Assembly: GCF_029892045.1 (NCBI RefSeq)
Contig: NZ_CP120367.1
Coordinates: forward strand, 806,001 to 870,000
DNA: 64,000 bases
Direction of reading: 5' to 3'
Origin: Sinorhizobium numidicum
GTDB lineage: Bacteria; Pseudomonadota; Alphaproteobacteria; Rhizobiales; Rhizobiaceae
The notes under the pieces: model-generated
What the model saw: only the letters and a program-made list of their open reading frames with translations
Database searches by the model: none
Told to the model about the DNA's origin: nothing
Position numbers and translations under genes: made by a program
Shown here: positions 52,569 through 61,279 of the stretch, piece by piece
Position numbering within the stretch: the stretch's first letter is position 1
Layout of the letters: each line of letters begins with the position of its first letter

Positions 52569-53615
52569 ATGCGGATCGCCTTTTTCGTCAACTCCATTGA
52601 AGGCGAGACCACGTATTACACGACGACGTCGCTTGCCTTGGCCGCGCTCGCGCGCGGTCATGAGATCTGTTACGTCACGCCCGGAGATTTCGTGTTGCGC
52701 CCCGACGACGGTCTGCTGGTGCGCGCTACGACCTTGAGCGGTTCAAAACCGAAGAAGCCGGAGACATTGCTCAGCGCTCTGAAAGGGGAGCAAGCGAAGA
52801 TCAGCACGATCGACATGCGCGACGTCCAGGTGCTTTTTCTGAGGAACGATCCCTCCGAGGATGCGGACAAACGTCCGTGGGCGGTGTACGTCGGAACCAA
52901 CTTCGGACGCTTGGCCGCAGCCCGAGGCGTCATCGTTGTTAACGATCCCGACGGCCTCGCGCTTGCGCAAAACAAGCTTTATTTTCAGGGATTTCCCGAG
53001 ATTGTTCGACCCACCACTTTAATTTCGAGGAGCATCGAGGAGATCCGCACCTTCATCGATGACCACCCGGATGGCGTTATGCTGAAGCCGCTGCAGGGGT
53101 CAGGCGGCAAAAATGTCTTCAAGATCAGGTCCAGCGGCGAGGCCAACCTCAACCAGATTTTCGAGGTCGCGAGCGGTGCGGGATATCTGATCGCCCAGGA
53201 TTATCTGCCCGAGGCGGTTGGCGGCGATATTCGTTTCTTCCTCATGAATGGTAGGCCGCTTGAGCGCAACGGCATTCATGCCGCTTTCCGGCGCGTGCCG
53301 GCCAAAGGCGACGTCAGGTCGAACATGCATGTCAGCGGAACGGCGGAACCAGCCACGATCACACCGCAAATACTGGCCATTGCGGAAAAGCTCCGCCCAA
53401 AACTGATAGCGGATGGCATGTTTCTGGTGGGGCTCGATATCGTCGGCAACAAGGTGCTGGAAGCCAACGTCTTCACGCCCGGTGGATTTCCCGAGGTTGC
53501 CGCGATCCATGGGGTGGATTTCAGCGAAGACGTCATCATCTCGCTGGAAAACAAGTGGCGTATTCAGCAGCTCTATGGAGGAACGGTGCCGAACCGTACT
53601 TTAGCGACTCTTTGA
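52569..53615 (+). CDS. Glutathione synthetase-like ATP-grasp ligase
   Basis: A 348-residue ATP-grasp enzyme. The N-terminal domain starts MRIAFFVNSIEGETTYYTTT. Ligase motifs: VVNDPDGLALAQNKLYFQGF, GVMLKPLQGSGGKNVFKI (Lys and Gly-rich ATP loop), GGDIRFFLMNGRPLERNGIH, and DIVGNKVLEANVFTPGGFPE (metal-binding Glu/Asn). It would form a peptide or amide bond at ATP cost. Substrate: glutathione synthesis is possible, but the amidohydrolase and peptidase next to it suggest a dedicated small peptide. AGGAGCCGCAA precedes the ATG. Confidence 0.87.
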   Translation: MRIAFFVNSIEGETTYYTTTSLALAALARGHEICYVTPGDFVLRPDDGLLVRATTLSGSKPKKPETLLSALKGEQAKISTIDMRDVQVLFLRNDPSEDADKRPWAVYVGTNFGRLAAARGVIVVNDPDGLALAQNKLYFQGFPEIVRPTTLISRSIEEIRTFIDDHPDGVMLKPLQGSGGKNVFKIRSSGEANLNQIFEVASGAGYLIAQDYLPEAVGGDIRFFLMNGRPLERNGIHAAFRRVPAKGDVRSNMHVSGTAEPATITPQILAIAEKLRPKLIADGMFLVGLDIVGNKVLEANVFTPGGFPEVAAIHGVDFSEDVIISLENKWRIQQLYGGTVPNRTLATL

Positions 53616-53700
53616 GATGACCGCTTCCCCAGCCTGGAAAATGCATCCATCACACACTTGGCGATGAAATCAGCGGATGGATGATCTTTAATCTCAGATG

Positions 53701-53723
53701 TGAGTTTACAAAAGTAATATTAT
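53701..53723 (+). promoter_or_regulatory. Candidate promoter/operator upstream of ytfQ
   Basis: TTAC (53706-53709) and GTAA (53714-53717) form the palindrome TTACAAAAGTAA, followed by TATTAT (53718-53723), a plausible -10. It is the only AT-rich patch in the gap before ytfQ. Confidence 0.35.
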
Positions 53724-53775
53724 ATGATTTTTTCTCCATGGCTGCGTGGAGAGCAGCTTTCTTTGGGAGGAAATC

Positions 53776-54738
53776 ATGAAATTCGCCAAGGCACTTGCGA
53801 GTGCAACGATCCTTGCTGCCTGCACCTTCGGCAGCGCATCGGCCGCGGAGCTGGTCGTCGGCTTTTCCCAGATCGGATCGGAATCCGGCTGGCGCGCGGC
53901 TGAAACGACGCTAACAAAGCAGCAGGCAGAGCAGCGCGGCATTGACCTCAAATTCGCCGATGCGCAGCAGAAGCAGGAAAATCAGCTCAAGGCTATCCGC
54001 TCCTTCATCGCGCAGGGCGTGAACGCCATTCTTCTCGCGCCGGTTGTCGCGACCGGCTGGGACGAGGTACTGCAGGAAGCGAAGGACGCGGAAATCCCGG
54101 TCATCCTGCTCGATCGAACCGTCGACGCTCCGAAGGAACTGTATCTGACGGCCGTGACCTCCGACCTCGTCCATGAAGGCAGCGTCGCCGGCAAGTGGCT
54201 GGCAGAGACGGTCGCCGACAAGCCCTGCAACGTCGTCGAGCTTCAGGGCACGACCGGCTCGTCGCCGGCGATCGACCGCAAGAAGGGCTTCGAGCAGGCG
54301 CTCTCCGGCCACGACAACCTGAAGATCATCCGCAGCCAGACCGGCGACTTCACCCGCACGAAGGGTAAGGAAGTCATGGAAAGCTTCCTGAAGGCCGAAG
54401 ACGGCGGCAAGAACATCTGCGCGCTCTACGCCCATAACGACGACATGGCCGTCGGTGCGATCCAGGCGATCAAGGAAGCCGGCTTGAAACCGGGCAAGGA
54501 CATTCTCGTCGTCTCGATCGACGCCGTTCCGGATATCTTCCAGGCGATGGCCGCCGGCGAAGCCAACGCGACGGTCGAACTCACGCCGAACATGGCAGGT
54601 CCGGCCTTCGACGTGCTCGCGACCTACCTGAAGGACGGCAAGGAGCCGCCGAAGTGGATCCAGACGGAATCGAAGCTTTACACCCAGGCTGACGATCCGA
54701 TGAAGGTCTACGAGGAAAAGAAGGGCCTCGGATACTGA
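53776..54738 (+). CDS. ytfQ: Sugar-binding protein YtfQ-like (galactofuranose-type ABC importer)
   Basis: A 320-residue periplasmic binding protein of the ribose/galactose (type I) class. The signal peptide is FAKALASATILAACTFGSAS with cleavage near ASAAE; then LVVGFSQIGSESGWRAAETT, the YtfQ signature. The hinge and sugar site include ILLAPVVATGWDEVLQEAKD and LYAHNDDMAVGAIQAIKEAG. GGGAGGAAATC precedes ATG 53776. Homologues bind galactofuranose; other furanose or pyranose sugars are possible. Confidence 0.9.
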   Translation: MKFAKALASATILAACTFGSASAAELVVGFSQIGSESGWRAAETTLTKQQAEQRGIDLKFADAQQKQENQLKAIRSFIAQGVNAILLAPVVATGWDEVLQEAKDAEIPVILLDRTVDAPKELYLTAVTSDLVHEGSVAGKWLAETVADKPCNVVELQGTTGSSPAIDRKKGFEQALSGHDNLKIIRSQTGDFTRTKGKEVMESFLKAEDGGKNICALYAHNDDMAVGAIQAIKEAGLKPGKDILVVSIDAVPDIFQAMAAGEANATVELTPNMAGPAFDVLATYLKDGKEPPKWIQTESKLYTQADDPMKVYEEKKGLGY

Positions 54739-54748
54739 TCTCGCTTTG

Positions 54749-54776
54749 GGCCCGCGGCACGCCGCCGCGGGCCTTT
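54749..54776 (+). terminator. Strong stem-loop after ytfQ
   Basis: A perfect 10-pair GC stem, GGCCCGCGGC (54749-54758) with GCCGCGGGCC (54764-54773), a 5-base loop, then TTT. It starts ten bases past the ytfQ stop and should reduce read-through into ytfR, giving more binding protein than transporter. Confidence 0.75.
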
Positions 54777-54913
54777 CATACCCCGAGTGCCCGAGGCGCC
54801 TTTCGCGGGCTAAAGAACGCCTGATCCTTGGCGGAGGAACGCAGAGCGCATCCGTCAACTGAAGGTGCTTCCGCTGTCCCCGACGAGCGGGCGGCATTGC
54901 AGAGACGGTATCC

Positions 54914-56431
54914 ATGCAGACCAGCAGCGACAATATTCTTTCGGCCGTCCGGATCGAAAAGGGCTTTCCCGGTACGAAGGCCCTGGACAAGGCCGATTTT
55001 CACCTGCGGCGCGGCGAGGTCCACGCGCTTCTCGGAGAGAACGGCGCCGGCAAATCGACACTCATCAAATGCCTGACCGGCGCCTATCGTCGGGATGGCG
55101 GCAGCATCCTGCTCGACGGCGCCGAGGTCGACCCGCGCGACACCTTTGAAGCCCAGAGGCTGGGCATTGGCACCGTCTACCAGGAAGTGAATCTGCTGCC
55201 GAATCTCAGCGTTGCCGAGAACCTCTTTCTCGGCCGGCAGCCGCGACGCTTCGGCATGATCGATACCCGAACCATGAACCGCATGGCGCGCGAGCTTCTG
55301 GCAGAGTACGAGCTCGAACTCGATGTCACGCGCGCGCTTGCAAACTATTCGGTGGCGATCCAGCAAGTGGTGGCCATCGCACGGGCCGTCGATCTTTCGG
55401 GCAAGGTGCTGATCCTCGACGAGCCGACCGCGAGCCTCGATGCACACGAGGTTGCGATGCTGTTCCGCATCGTCCGGCGCCTCAAGGCGCGTGGGCTCGG
55501 CATCATTTTCATCACTCATTTCCTCGAGCAGGTTTACGACATTTCGGACCGCATCACGGTGCTCCGCAATGGACAGCTCGTCGGCACCCGTGAAACGACG
55601 GACCTCAGCCGGCGCGATCTGATTGCCATGATGATCGGCCGCGAGCTTGCCGACGAGATTCATGCACCCCACGCGGCCACGACCGAGGGCGAGCTTCGCT
55701 ATCGGTTCCGGAACTATGGACGGCGCGGACGCATCCAGCCCTTCGATCTCGATGTCAGGGCCGGCGAGGTCATCGGCATAGCCGGCCTACTCGGCTCCGG
55801 GCGCACGGAAACGGCCGAGGTGCTCTTCGGCGCCCATCGGGCCGACAGCGGCACGGCGCAAATCGACGGCCACTCGGTCGAGCTTTCCTCGCCTCGCGCT
55901 GCCATCCGCCAGAAGTTCGGTTTTTGTCCGGAGGATCGCAAGACCGCCGGGATCGTCGGCGACCTCTCCGTGCGCGAGAATATCGTGCTTGCGCTGCAAG
56001 CCAGCCGCGGCTGGACGCGGCCGATCTCGCGTGCAGAACAGAACCGGCTGGCGGACCAATATATTCGGGCGCTCGATATTCGAACCGCCGACCGCGAAAA
56101 ACCGATCAAGCTGCTTTCCGGCGGCAATCAGCAGAAGGCCATTCTCGCCCGCTGGCTGGCGACCGAGCCGGAATTCCTCATCCTTGATGAACCGACGCGC
56201 GGCATCGATGTCGGCGCGCATGCCGAGATCATCAGACTGATCGAAACGCTGCGCGAGAAAGGCATGTCGCTGATCGTGATTTCATCGGAAATAGAAGAAT
56301 TGGTCGCCTACAGCACACGGGTCATTGTCCTTCGCGACCGCGCTCACGTCGCCGAACTCGATGGCGACCGCATCACCGCGCACAAGATCGTCGAAGCGAT
56401 CGCCGCAGCCAACGAGCGGGGGGCAGCATGA
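54914..56431 (+). CDS. ytfR: Sugar ABC ATPase YtfR-like (duplicated ABC domains)
   Basis: A 505-residue protein with two ABC domains. The first is complete: Walker A GENGAGKSTLIKCL, Walker B VLILDEPTASLDAHEV. The second has the degenerate GLLGSGRTETAEVL in place of Walker A, plus LSGGNQQKAILARWLA and FLILDEPTRGIDVGAHAEII, as usual for RbsA/MglA/YtfR types. ATG 54914 was taken; GAGACGG lies ~8 bases upstream. Its stop overlaps ytfT (ATGA). Confidence 0.92.
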   Translation: MQTSSDNILSAVRIEKGFPGTKALDKADFHLRRGEVHALLGENGAGKSTLIKCLTGAYRRDGGSILLDGAEVDPRDTFEAQRLGIGTVYQEVNLLPNLSVAENLFLGRQPRRFGMIDTRTMNRMARELLAEYELELDVTRALANYSVAIQQVVAIARAVDLSGKVLILDEPTASLDAHEVAMLFRIVRRLKARGLGIIFITHFLEQVYDISDRITVLRNGQLVGTRETTDLSRRDLIAMMIGRELADEIHAPHAATTEGELRYRFRNYGRRGRIQPFDLDVRAGEVIGIAGLLGSGRTETAEVLFGAHRADSGTAQIDGHSVELSSPRAAIRQKFGFCPEDRKTAGIVGDLSVRENIVLALQASRGWTRPISRAEQNRLADQYIRALDIRTADREKPIKLLSGGNQQKAILARWLATEPEFLILDEPTRGIDVGAHAEIIRLIETLREKGMSLIVISSEIEELVAYSTRVIVLRDRAHVAELDGDRITAHKIVEAIAAANERGAA

Positions 56432-57453
56432 CATCGATCGGCAGGACCTACCTAATGCGGCTGCTGCCGCAACTGATCGCGCTGGCCACCGTTCTGATAG
56501 GAATTTCAATCGTATTCCCAGGTTTCCTCAACCTCGAAATACAGAATGACCGCCTCTATGGCAGCCTGATCGACATCCTCAACCGCGGCGCGCCTGTCGT
56601 GCTCCTGGCGATCGGGATGACGGTCGTCATCGCCACAAAGGGGATCGATCTGTCTGTCGGCGCCGTAATGGCGATTTGCGGCGCGGTCTCTGCCTCCTTG
56701 ATCACCTCCGGCCATTCGCTTGCCGAAACGCTTCTGATCACGCTTTCGGTCGGCGTCTTTTGCGGCATCTGGAACGGAATCCTGGTTGCAGTGCTCGACA
56801 TCCAGCCGATCATCGCGACGCTCGTGCTGATGGTCGCCGGGCGGGGAATCGCCCAGCTCATCACCGAAGGCGCGATCCTCACCTTCAATGATCCAGGCCT
56901 CATCTTCATCGGCAGCGGCTCTTTCGCCGGCTTGCCCATGCCGGTGGTGACCTGGCTGATCTTTGGGATCATCGTCGCCTTGCTCGTCAGGCAGACGGCG
57001 CTCGGCATGCTGATTGAGGCGATCGGCGTCAATCGCCAGGCGAGCACGCTCTCGGGCGTATTCACCCCCGTGCTTCTGATCGCCGCCTATGTGCTATCCG
57101 GCCTGTGCGCCGCGATCGCCGGCGTCATCGCCGCGGCCGACATCAGGGGCGCCGACGCGAACAATGCCGGGCTGTGGCTGGAGCTCGACGCCATCCTAGC
57201 GGTGGTGGTCGGGGGTACCTCGCTGCTCGGCGGACGCTTCAGCATCGCTGCGTCGGTGCTCGGCGCGATCATCATTCAGTCGATCAACACCGGCATCCTG
57301 CTTTCCGGCTTTCCGCCGGAGTTCAACCTCATCATCAAGGCGGCGATCATCGTCTTCATCCTGGTGCTCCAGTCGCCCCGTTTCCGCAGCGCCTTCACAT
57401 TCGTGAACATACCGAGGGCAGCCGGCAAACCGACCGAGCGAGAAGCAAAATGA
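56428..57453 (+). CDS. ytfT: Sugar ABC permease YtfT-like
   Basis: A 341-residue permease of the ribose/BPD_transp_2 family with about ten helices. Motifs: VVLLAIGMTVVIATKGIDLS (the family's GIDLSVG stretch), GLWLELDAILAVVVGGTSLL and GGRFSIAASVLGAIIIQS. The start overlaps the ytfR stop with GGGGGG upstream; its own stop overlaps yjfF (ATGA). It forms the channel with YjfF. Confidence 0.92.
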   Translation: MTSIGRTYLMRLLPQLIALATVLIGISIVFPGFLNLEIQNDRLYGSLIDILNRGAPVVLLAIGMTVVIATKGIDLSVGAVMAICGAVSASLITSGHSLAETLLITLSVGVFCGIWNGILVAVLDIQPIIATLVLMVAGRGIAQLITEGAILTFNDPGLIFIGSGSFAGLPMPVVTWLIFGIIVALLVRQTALGMLIEAIGVNRQASTLSGVFTPVLLIAAYVLSGLCAAIAGVIAAADIRGADANNAGLWLELDAILAVVVGGTSLLGGRFSIAASVLGAIIIQSINTGILLSGFPPEFNLIIKAAIIVFILVLQSPRFRSAFTFVNIPRAAGKPTEREAK

Positions 57454-58418
57454 AGCAGAGATATCTTCCGCTTACGGCAACGATCCTAATCTTCATCCTG
57501 AGCTACGCGCTTTGCGTCGCCCAATATCCGAACATGCTTTCCACGCGGGTGATCGGCAACCTTCTGACCGACAATGCCTTCCTCGGCATTGCCGCCGTCG
57601 GAATGACCTTCGTCATTCTTTCGGGCGGCATCGATCTCTCCATCGGCGCGGTGATCGCCTTTACCGGCGTGTTTCTGGCCGTCGTTCTCGAACATGGGGG
57701 CATGCACCCGCTGACGGCCTTCGCGCTTGTTCTCACCATCACCACGCTTTTCGGAGCGTTGATGGGAGCGATCATCCACTATCTCGAGATGCCTGCGTTC
57801 ATCGTCACGCTTGCCGGAATGTTTCTCGCCCGCGGCATGGCTTTCGTGCTCTCGATCGATTCCATTCCGATCAAGCATCCGTTCTATGCGACGTTGAAGG
57901 GTCTCTATTACAAACTGCCCGGTGGAGGCCGGATCACGCTCATCGGCGGCTTGATGCTTCTCGTCTTTGCCGTCGGCATTCTGATCGCGCACCGGACCCG
58001 CTTCGGTACGAACGTCTACGCCCTTGGCGGCGGTGCGCCGACGGCGAAGCTCATGGGCGTCCCGGTCGCGGGCACGACGATCAGGATCTATGCGTTTTCG
58101 GGACTGCTCGCGGGGCTCTCCGGCATCGTCTTTTCGCTCTATACCTCGGCCGGCTATTCACTTGCTGCGGTTGGCGTCGAACTTGATGCGATCACGGCTG
58201 TCGTCATCGGCGGCACGCTTTTGACCGGCGGCTCCGGCTTTGTCGCCGGAACGCTGGTCGGCATCTTCATCCAGGGACTTATCCAGACCTACATCACCTT
58301 TGATGGAACGCTTTCGAGCTGGTGGACGAAAATTCTTATCGGCCTGCTCCTGTTTGCTTTCATCCTCCTGCAGAAGGGCATCATCCACCTGTCGCGCCCC
58401 GACCGGCAGCACGCATGA
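57450..58418 (+). CDS. yjfF: Sugar ABC permease YjfF-like
   Basis: A 322-residue paralogue of YtfT. Motifs: GMTFVILSGGIDLSIGAVIA, FVLSIDSIPIKHPFYATLKG (a YjfF-type periplasmic segment) and GVELDAITAVVIGGTLLTGG. It is coupled to ytfT by a 4-base overlap. It completes the importer; the GntR-type regulator gene follows by 21 bases. Confidence 0.92.
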   Translation: MKQRYLPLTATILIFILSYALCVAQYPNMLSTRVIGNLLTDNAFLGIAAVGMTFVILSGGIDLSIGAVIAFTGVFLAVVLEHGGMHPLTAFALVLTITTLFGALMGAIIHYLEMPAFIVTLAGMFLARGMAFVLSIDSIPIKHPFYATLKGLYYKLPGGGRITLIGGLMLLVFAVGILIAHRTRFGTNVYALGGGAPTAKLMGVPVAGTTIRIYAFSGLLAGLSGIVFSLYTSAGYSLAAVGVELDAITAVVIGGTLLTGGSGFVAGTLVGIFIQGLIQTYITFDGTLSSWWTKILIGLLLFAFILLQKGIIHLSRPDRQHA

Positions 58419-58439
58419 CGAGGTGGAGGGCCATGTGAA

Positions 58440-59183
58440 ATGCCTTCGTCAGGTTTCGTCAATCAACCGGGCAAGAGGACAAGCCATCGGCTCGTCGTAG
58501 ACGAGTTAGGCCAGGCGGTCGTCGGCGGCGAATTCGCCGTCGGCGACATCCTTCCCGGTGATACGGAACTTGCCGCGCGCTTCAACGTATCCCGTACCGT
58601 CCTGCGCGAGGCGATGAAGACGCTTGCCGCCAAGGGGCTCGTGGTCGCCCGCGCGCGGATCGGCACGCGCGTCCTACCACGGGCGAGCTGGAATCTCTTC
58701 GACAGCGACGTGCTGGCCTGGCATTTCAATGCCGGTGTAAACGAGGATTTCCTGCACCATGTGAGCGAGGTGCGCCTGGCTCTCGAACCCTATGCGGCAA
58801 GTCTCGCGGCCCGCCGTGCGACGGATGCGGACATCGCCCGGATGATGCGGCTTGCCGTTGCGATGGGTGACGCCGACCACAGTGCCCAGACGCTGGCCAG
58901 GGCCGACCTCGAGTTTCACCTTCGCCTGCTGGAAGCCTCGCTCAATCCGTTCATGCGCACCGTCGGGAGCCTGATCGAAGCCGCGCTGGTGGGGGTTTTC
59001 AGACTGACGAGCCCCACCGCTGATGAGGCCGAGATCGATCGTGTCGCGATGGCGCACATCCGCATCGTCGAGGAAATCCGCCGCCGAAACGAGGAAGGAG
59101 CACGCAGCGCCATGGAGCATGTGATCCGGGTGGGGCAGGAACGTTTGATCCTGAATCTCCGAACGCAAACGACCTCTCCCTAG
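58440..59183 (+). CDS. GntR/FadR-family regulator (FCD domain)
   Basis: A 247-residue regulator. Winged helix: GEFAVGDILPGDTELAARFN then VSRTVLREAMKTLAAKGLVV. The FCD effector domain has HVSEVRLALEPYAASLAARR, DLEFHLRLLEASLNPFM and the metal-site His in DRVAMAHIRIVEEI plus AMEHVIRVGQER. Such proteins usually sense a sugar acid or sugar intermediate. It is the last gene after the ytfQRT-yjfF importer and is the probable local repressor. It converges with the next operon, 135 bases away. Confidence 0.88.
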   Translation: MPSSGFVNQPGKRTSHRLVVDELGQAVVGGEFAVGDILPGDTELAARFNVSRTVLREAMKTLAAKGLVVARARIGTRVLPRASWNLFDSDVLAWHFNAGVNEDFLHHVSEVRLALEPYAASLAARRATDADIARMMRLAVAMGDADHSAQTLARADLEFHLRLLEASLNPFMRTVGSLIEAALVGVFRLTSPTADEAEIDRVAMAHIRIVEEIRRRNEEGARSAMEHVIRVGQERLILNLRTQTTSP

Positions 59184-59318
59184 TCTAGGTCAGTCGCACC
59201 TCGAGGGGTCAGTCAGCCCCGAACGCATAAACGTGAGCAATTTCGAAAGTGAGGAACGGCGACATCCGCGCCGAGCGCCCACACGCGTTCTCCGTGATCG
59301 GGCGCTCGCGGCGGACAG

Positions 59319-60455
59319 CTATCTCGTCTCCTCTGCAAGGTGGAGACGCCGGATTGAGCCGGCATCGCTGCGGGCCTCGTTTGCTTCAATGCGCGTACCC
59401 GATTCGGCATCGAAGAAATGCAATTTTGCCGGCTCTATCGCCAGGCCGACGATCTCGCCGCTTGCGACATCCCGTCGCCCGGTCTCCACCACCGTCAGTT
59501 CCGGCTGCGTCGCGGAGGCGATGAAGGTCGCCGAACCGGTGGATTCGACGATGCCGACGGGAACGTCGAAGGCCCCCTGCCCGTCGGCGACGATCTTGAT
59601 GTGCTCGGGCCGGATTCCGACGGTGATTGCAGTACCCGGGGGCAGCGCATCGGTGAATGGCAGCCTCGCCCGCGTTGCCCCGAAGTCGAGGATCACGTGC
59701 GTGCCGCCTTCACCGACGATCGCCGGGATGAAGTTCATCGCCGGCGAGCCGATGAAGCCTGCGACAAATTTGTTCGCCGGCCTATCATAGAGATCAAGCG
59801 GTCGGCCCTGCTGTTCGATCACCCCGTCGCGCATGACGACGACGTGGTCCGCCATGGTCATCGCCTCGATCTGATCATGCGTGACATAGACCGAGGTGGC
59901 GCGCAGGCGGTCATGCAGCGCCCGGATTTCCTTGCGCATGTGCACCCGGAGCGCCGCGTCGAGATTCGAGAGCGGTTCGTCGAACAGGAAGGCCTTCGGA
60001 TGACGGATGATGGCGCGGCTCATAGCCACGCGCTGGCGCTGGCCGCCCGAGAGCTCGCGGGGATAGCGCTTCATCAGATGCGAGAGGCCGGTTGTCGCTG
60101 CCACTTCTTCGGCCGCCTTGCGCGCTTCTGCCTTCTTTACGCCGCGGATGCGCAGACTGTAGGTGAGGTTTTCCTCCACGGTCATGTGCGGATAAAGCGC
60201 ATAGGACTGGAAGACCATCGCGACGTCCCGCTTGCGCGGCGGAACGTTGGTCATCAGCGCGCCGGCGATCTTCATGTCGCCGGTCGAGATCTTCTCCAGA
60301 CCAGCGAGCGAGCGCAACAGCGTGGATTTGCCGCAGCCGGAAGGGCCGACGAGGGCGACGAAGGTCCCCTCCTCTATCGCGAGATTGATGTCTTTCAGCG
60401 CGTGAAAGGAACCGTAGTACTTGTTGACGCCGTTGAGCTCGATCTGAAGTGTCAT
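59319..60455 (-). CDS. ugpC: Carbohydrate ABC ATPase, UgpC/MsmX type
   Basis: A 378-residue CUT1-type ATPase. Walker A VGPSGCGKSTLLRSLAG, signature LSGGQRQRVAMSRAIIRHP, Walker B KAFLFDEPLSNLDAALRVHM, and a C-terminal TOBE/regulatory domain (GIRPEHIKIVADGQGAFDV). ATG 60455 overlaps the stop of the permease gene (ATGA). The upstream extension to 60563 lies inside that permease. It powers the two permeases upstream. Confidence 0.92.
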   Translation of the reverse strand: MTLQIELNGVNKYYGSFHALKDINLAIEEGTFVALVGPSGCGKSTLLRSLAGLEKISTGDMKIAGALMTNVPPRKRDVAMVFQSYALYPHMTVEENLTYSLRIRGVKKAEARKAAEEVAATTGLSHLMKRYPRELSGGQRQRVAMSRAIIRHPKAFLFDEPLSNLDAALRVHMRKEIRALHDRLRATSVYVTHDQIEAMTMADHVVVMRDGVIEQQGRPLDLYDRPANKFVAGFIGSPAMNFIPAIVGEGGTHVILDFGATRARLPFTDALPPGTAITVGIRPEHIKIVADGQGAFDVPVGIVESTGSATFIASATQPELTVVETGRRDVASGEIVGLAIEPAKLHFFDAESGTRIEANEARSDAGSIRRLHLAEETR

Positions 60456-61279
60456 TTGAGGGCTCCCGAAGTGAGGCCGGAAACGATGCGGCGCTGCAAG
60501 AGGACGAAGGCGGCGAGGATGGGCGTCACATAGATCGTGGCATAAGCCATGATGTTGTTCCATTCATTGGTGTTCGGCCCCATGAAGGTGTTGAGCCCGA
60601 CGCTTGCAGGCTGTAACTCGACGGCCTGGATCATCGACTTCGAATAGACGAACTCGCCGAAAGCCTGCATGAAGATCAGGATCGCGCTGACCAGGATGCC
60701 GTTTCTCGCAAGCGGCAGGACGATATTGAAGAATGCGCCAATGCGCGAATTGCCGTCGACGAGCGCCGCCTCCTCGAGTTCCATCGGTACGTTCATGAAG
60801 GTCGCGCGCACCAGTACGACGAAGAAGGGCATGCTCTTTGCGGCGATCGCCAGGATGACCGCGAAGCGCGGCGTGTCGAGCAGGCCGACTTGGGAGAACC
60901 CGACGAAGATCGGCGTGATCATCAAGGAAGCGGGCAACACCTGCAGCATCAGGATCAAGAAGAGGCCGATATCCACCCAGATATTGCGATAGCGCGCGAG
61001 CACATAGGCGCAGCCGACGCCAAGCACCGCAATGAGCGACACGGCGCCAATGGCAATGACCAGCGAGTTCCACAGGTAACGCCCCATGTTGCGGCTTTCC
61101 CAAACGTAGGAGTAGATGCTCCATTGCGGCTCGCTCGGCCAGAATTTCGGCGGGGTCGCGAACATCGCCGAGCCGGTCTTCAGCGCCGTGATGTACATCC
61201 AGTAGAGCGGGAAGAGGTAGATGGCCGCGAGTACGAGCGCGACCGCGAACATCAGCCGATTGCGGAAATGATCACTCAT
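60452..61279 (-). CDS. Carbohydrate ABC permease, MalG type
   Basis: A 275-residue six-helix permease. N-terminus FAVALVLAAIYLFPLYWMYI; the EAA loop is ELEEAALVDGNSRIGAFFNI then VLPLARNGILVSAI. Its start overlaps the stop of the MalF-type permease gene (61276-61279) and its own stop overlaps the ATPase start. Import of a sugar or sugar derivative is clear; which one is not. Confidence 0.92.
   Translation of the reverse strand: MSDHFRNRLMFAVALVLAAIYLFPLYWMYITALKTGSAMFATPPKFWPSEPQWSIYSYVWESRNMGRYLWNSLVIAIGAVSLIAVLGVGCAYVLARYRNIWVDIGLFLILMLQVLPASLMITPIFVGFSQVGLLDTPRFAVILAIAAKSMPFFVVLVRATFMNVPMELEEAALVDGNSRIGAFFNIVLPLARNGILVSAILIFMQAFGEFVYSKSMIQAVELQPASVGLNTFMGPNTNEWNNIMAYATIYVTPILAAFVLLQRRIVSGLTSGALK

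Noticed and set aside
53911..54990. A 359-codon minus-strand frame opposite ytfQ and the gap before ytfR
   Set aside because: It is antisense to a well-supported binding protein and to the terminator; no motif or start signal.
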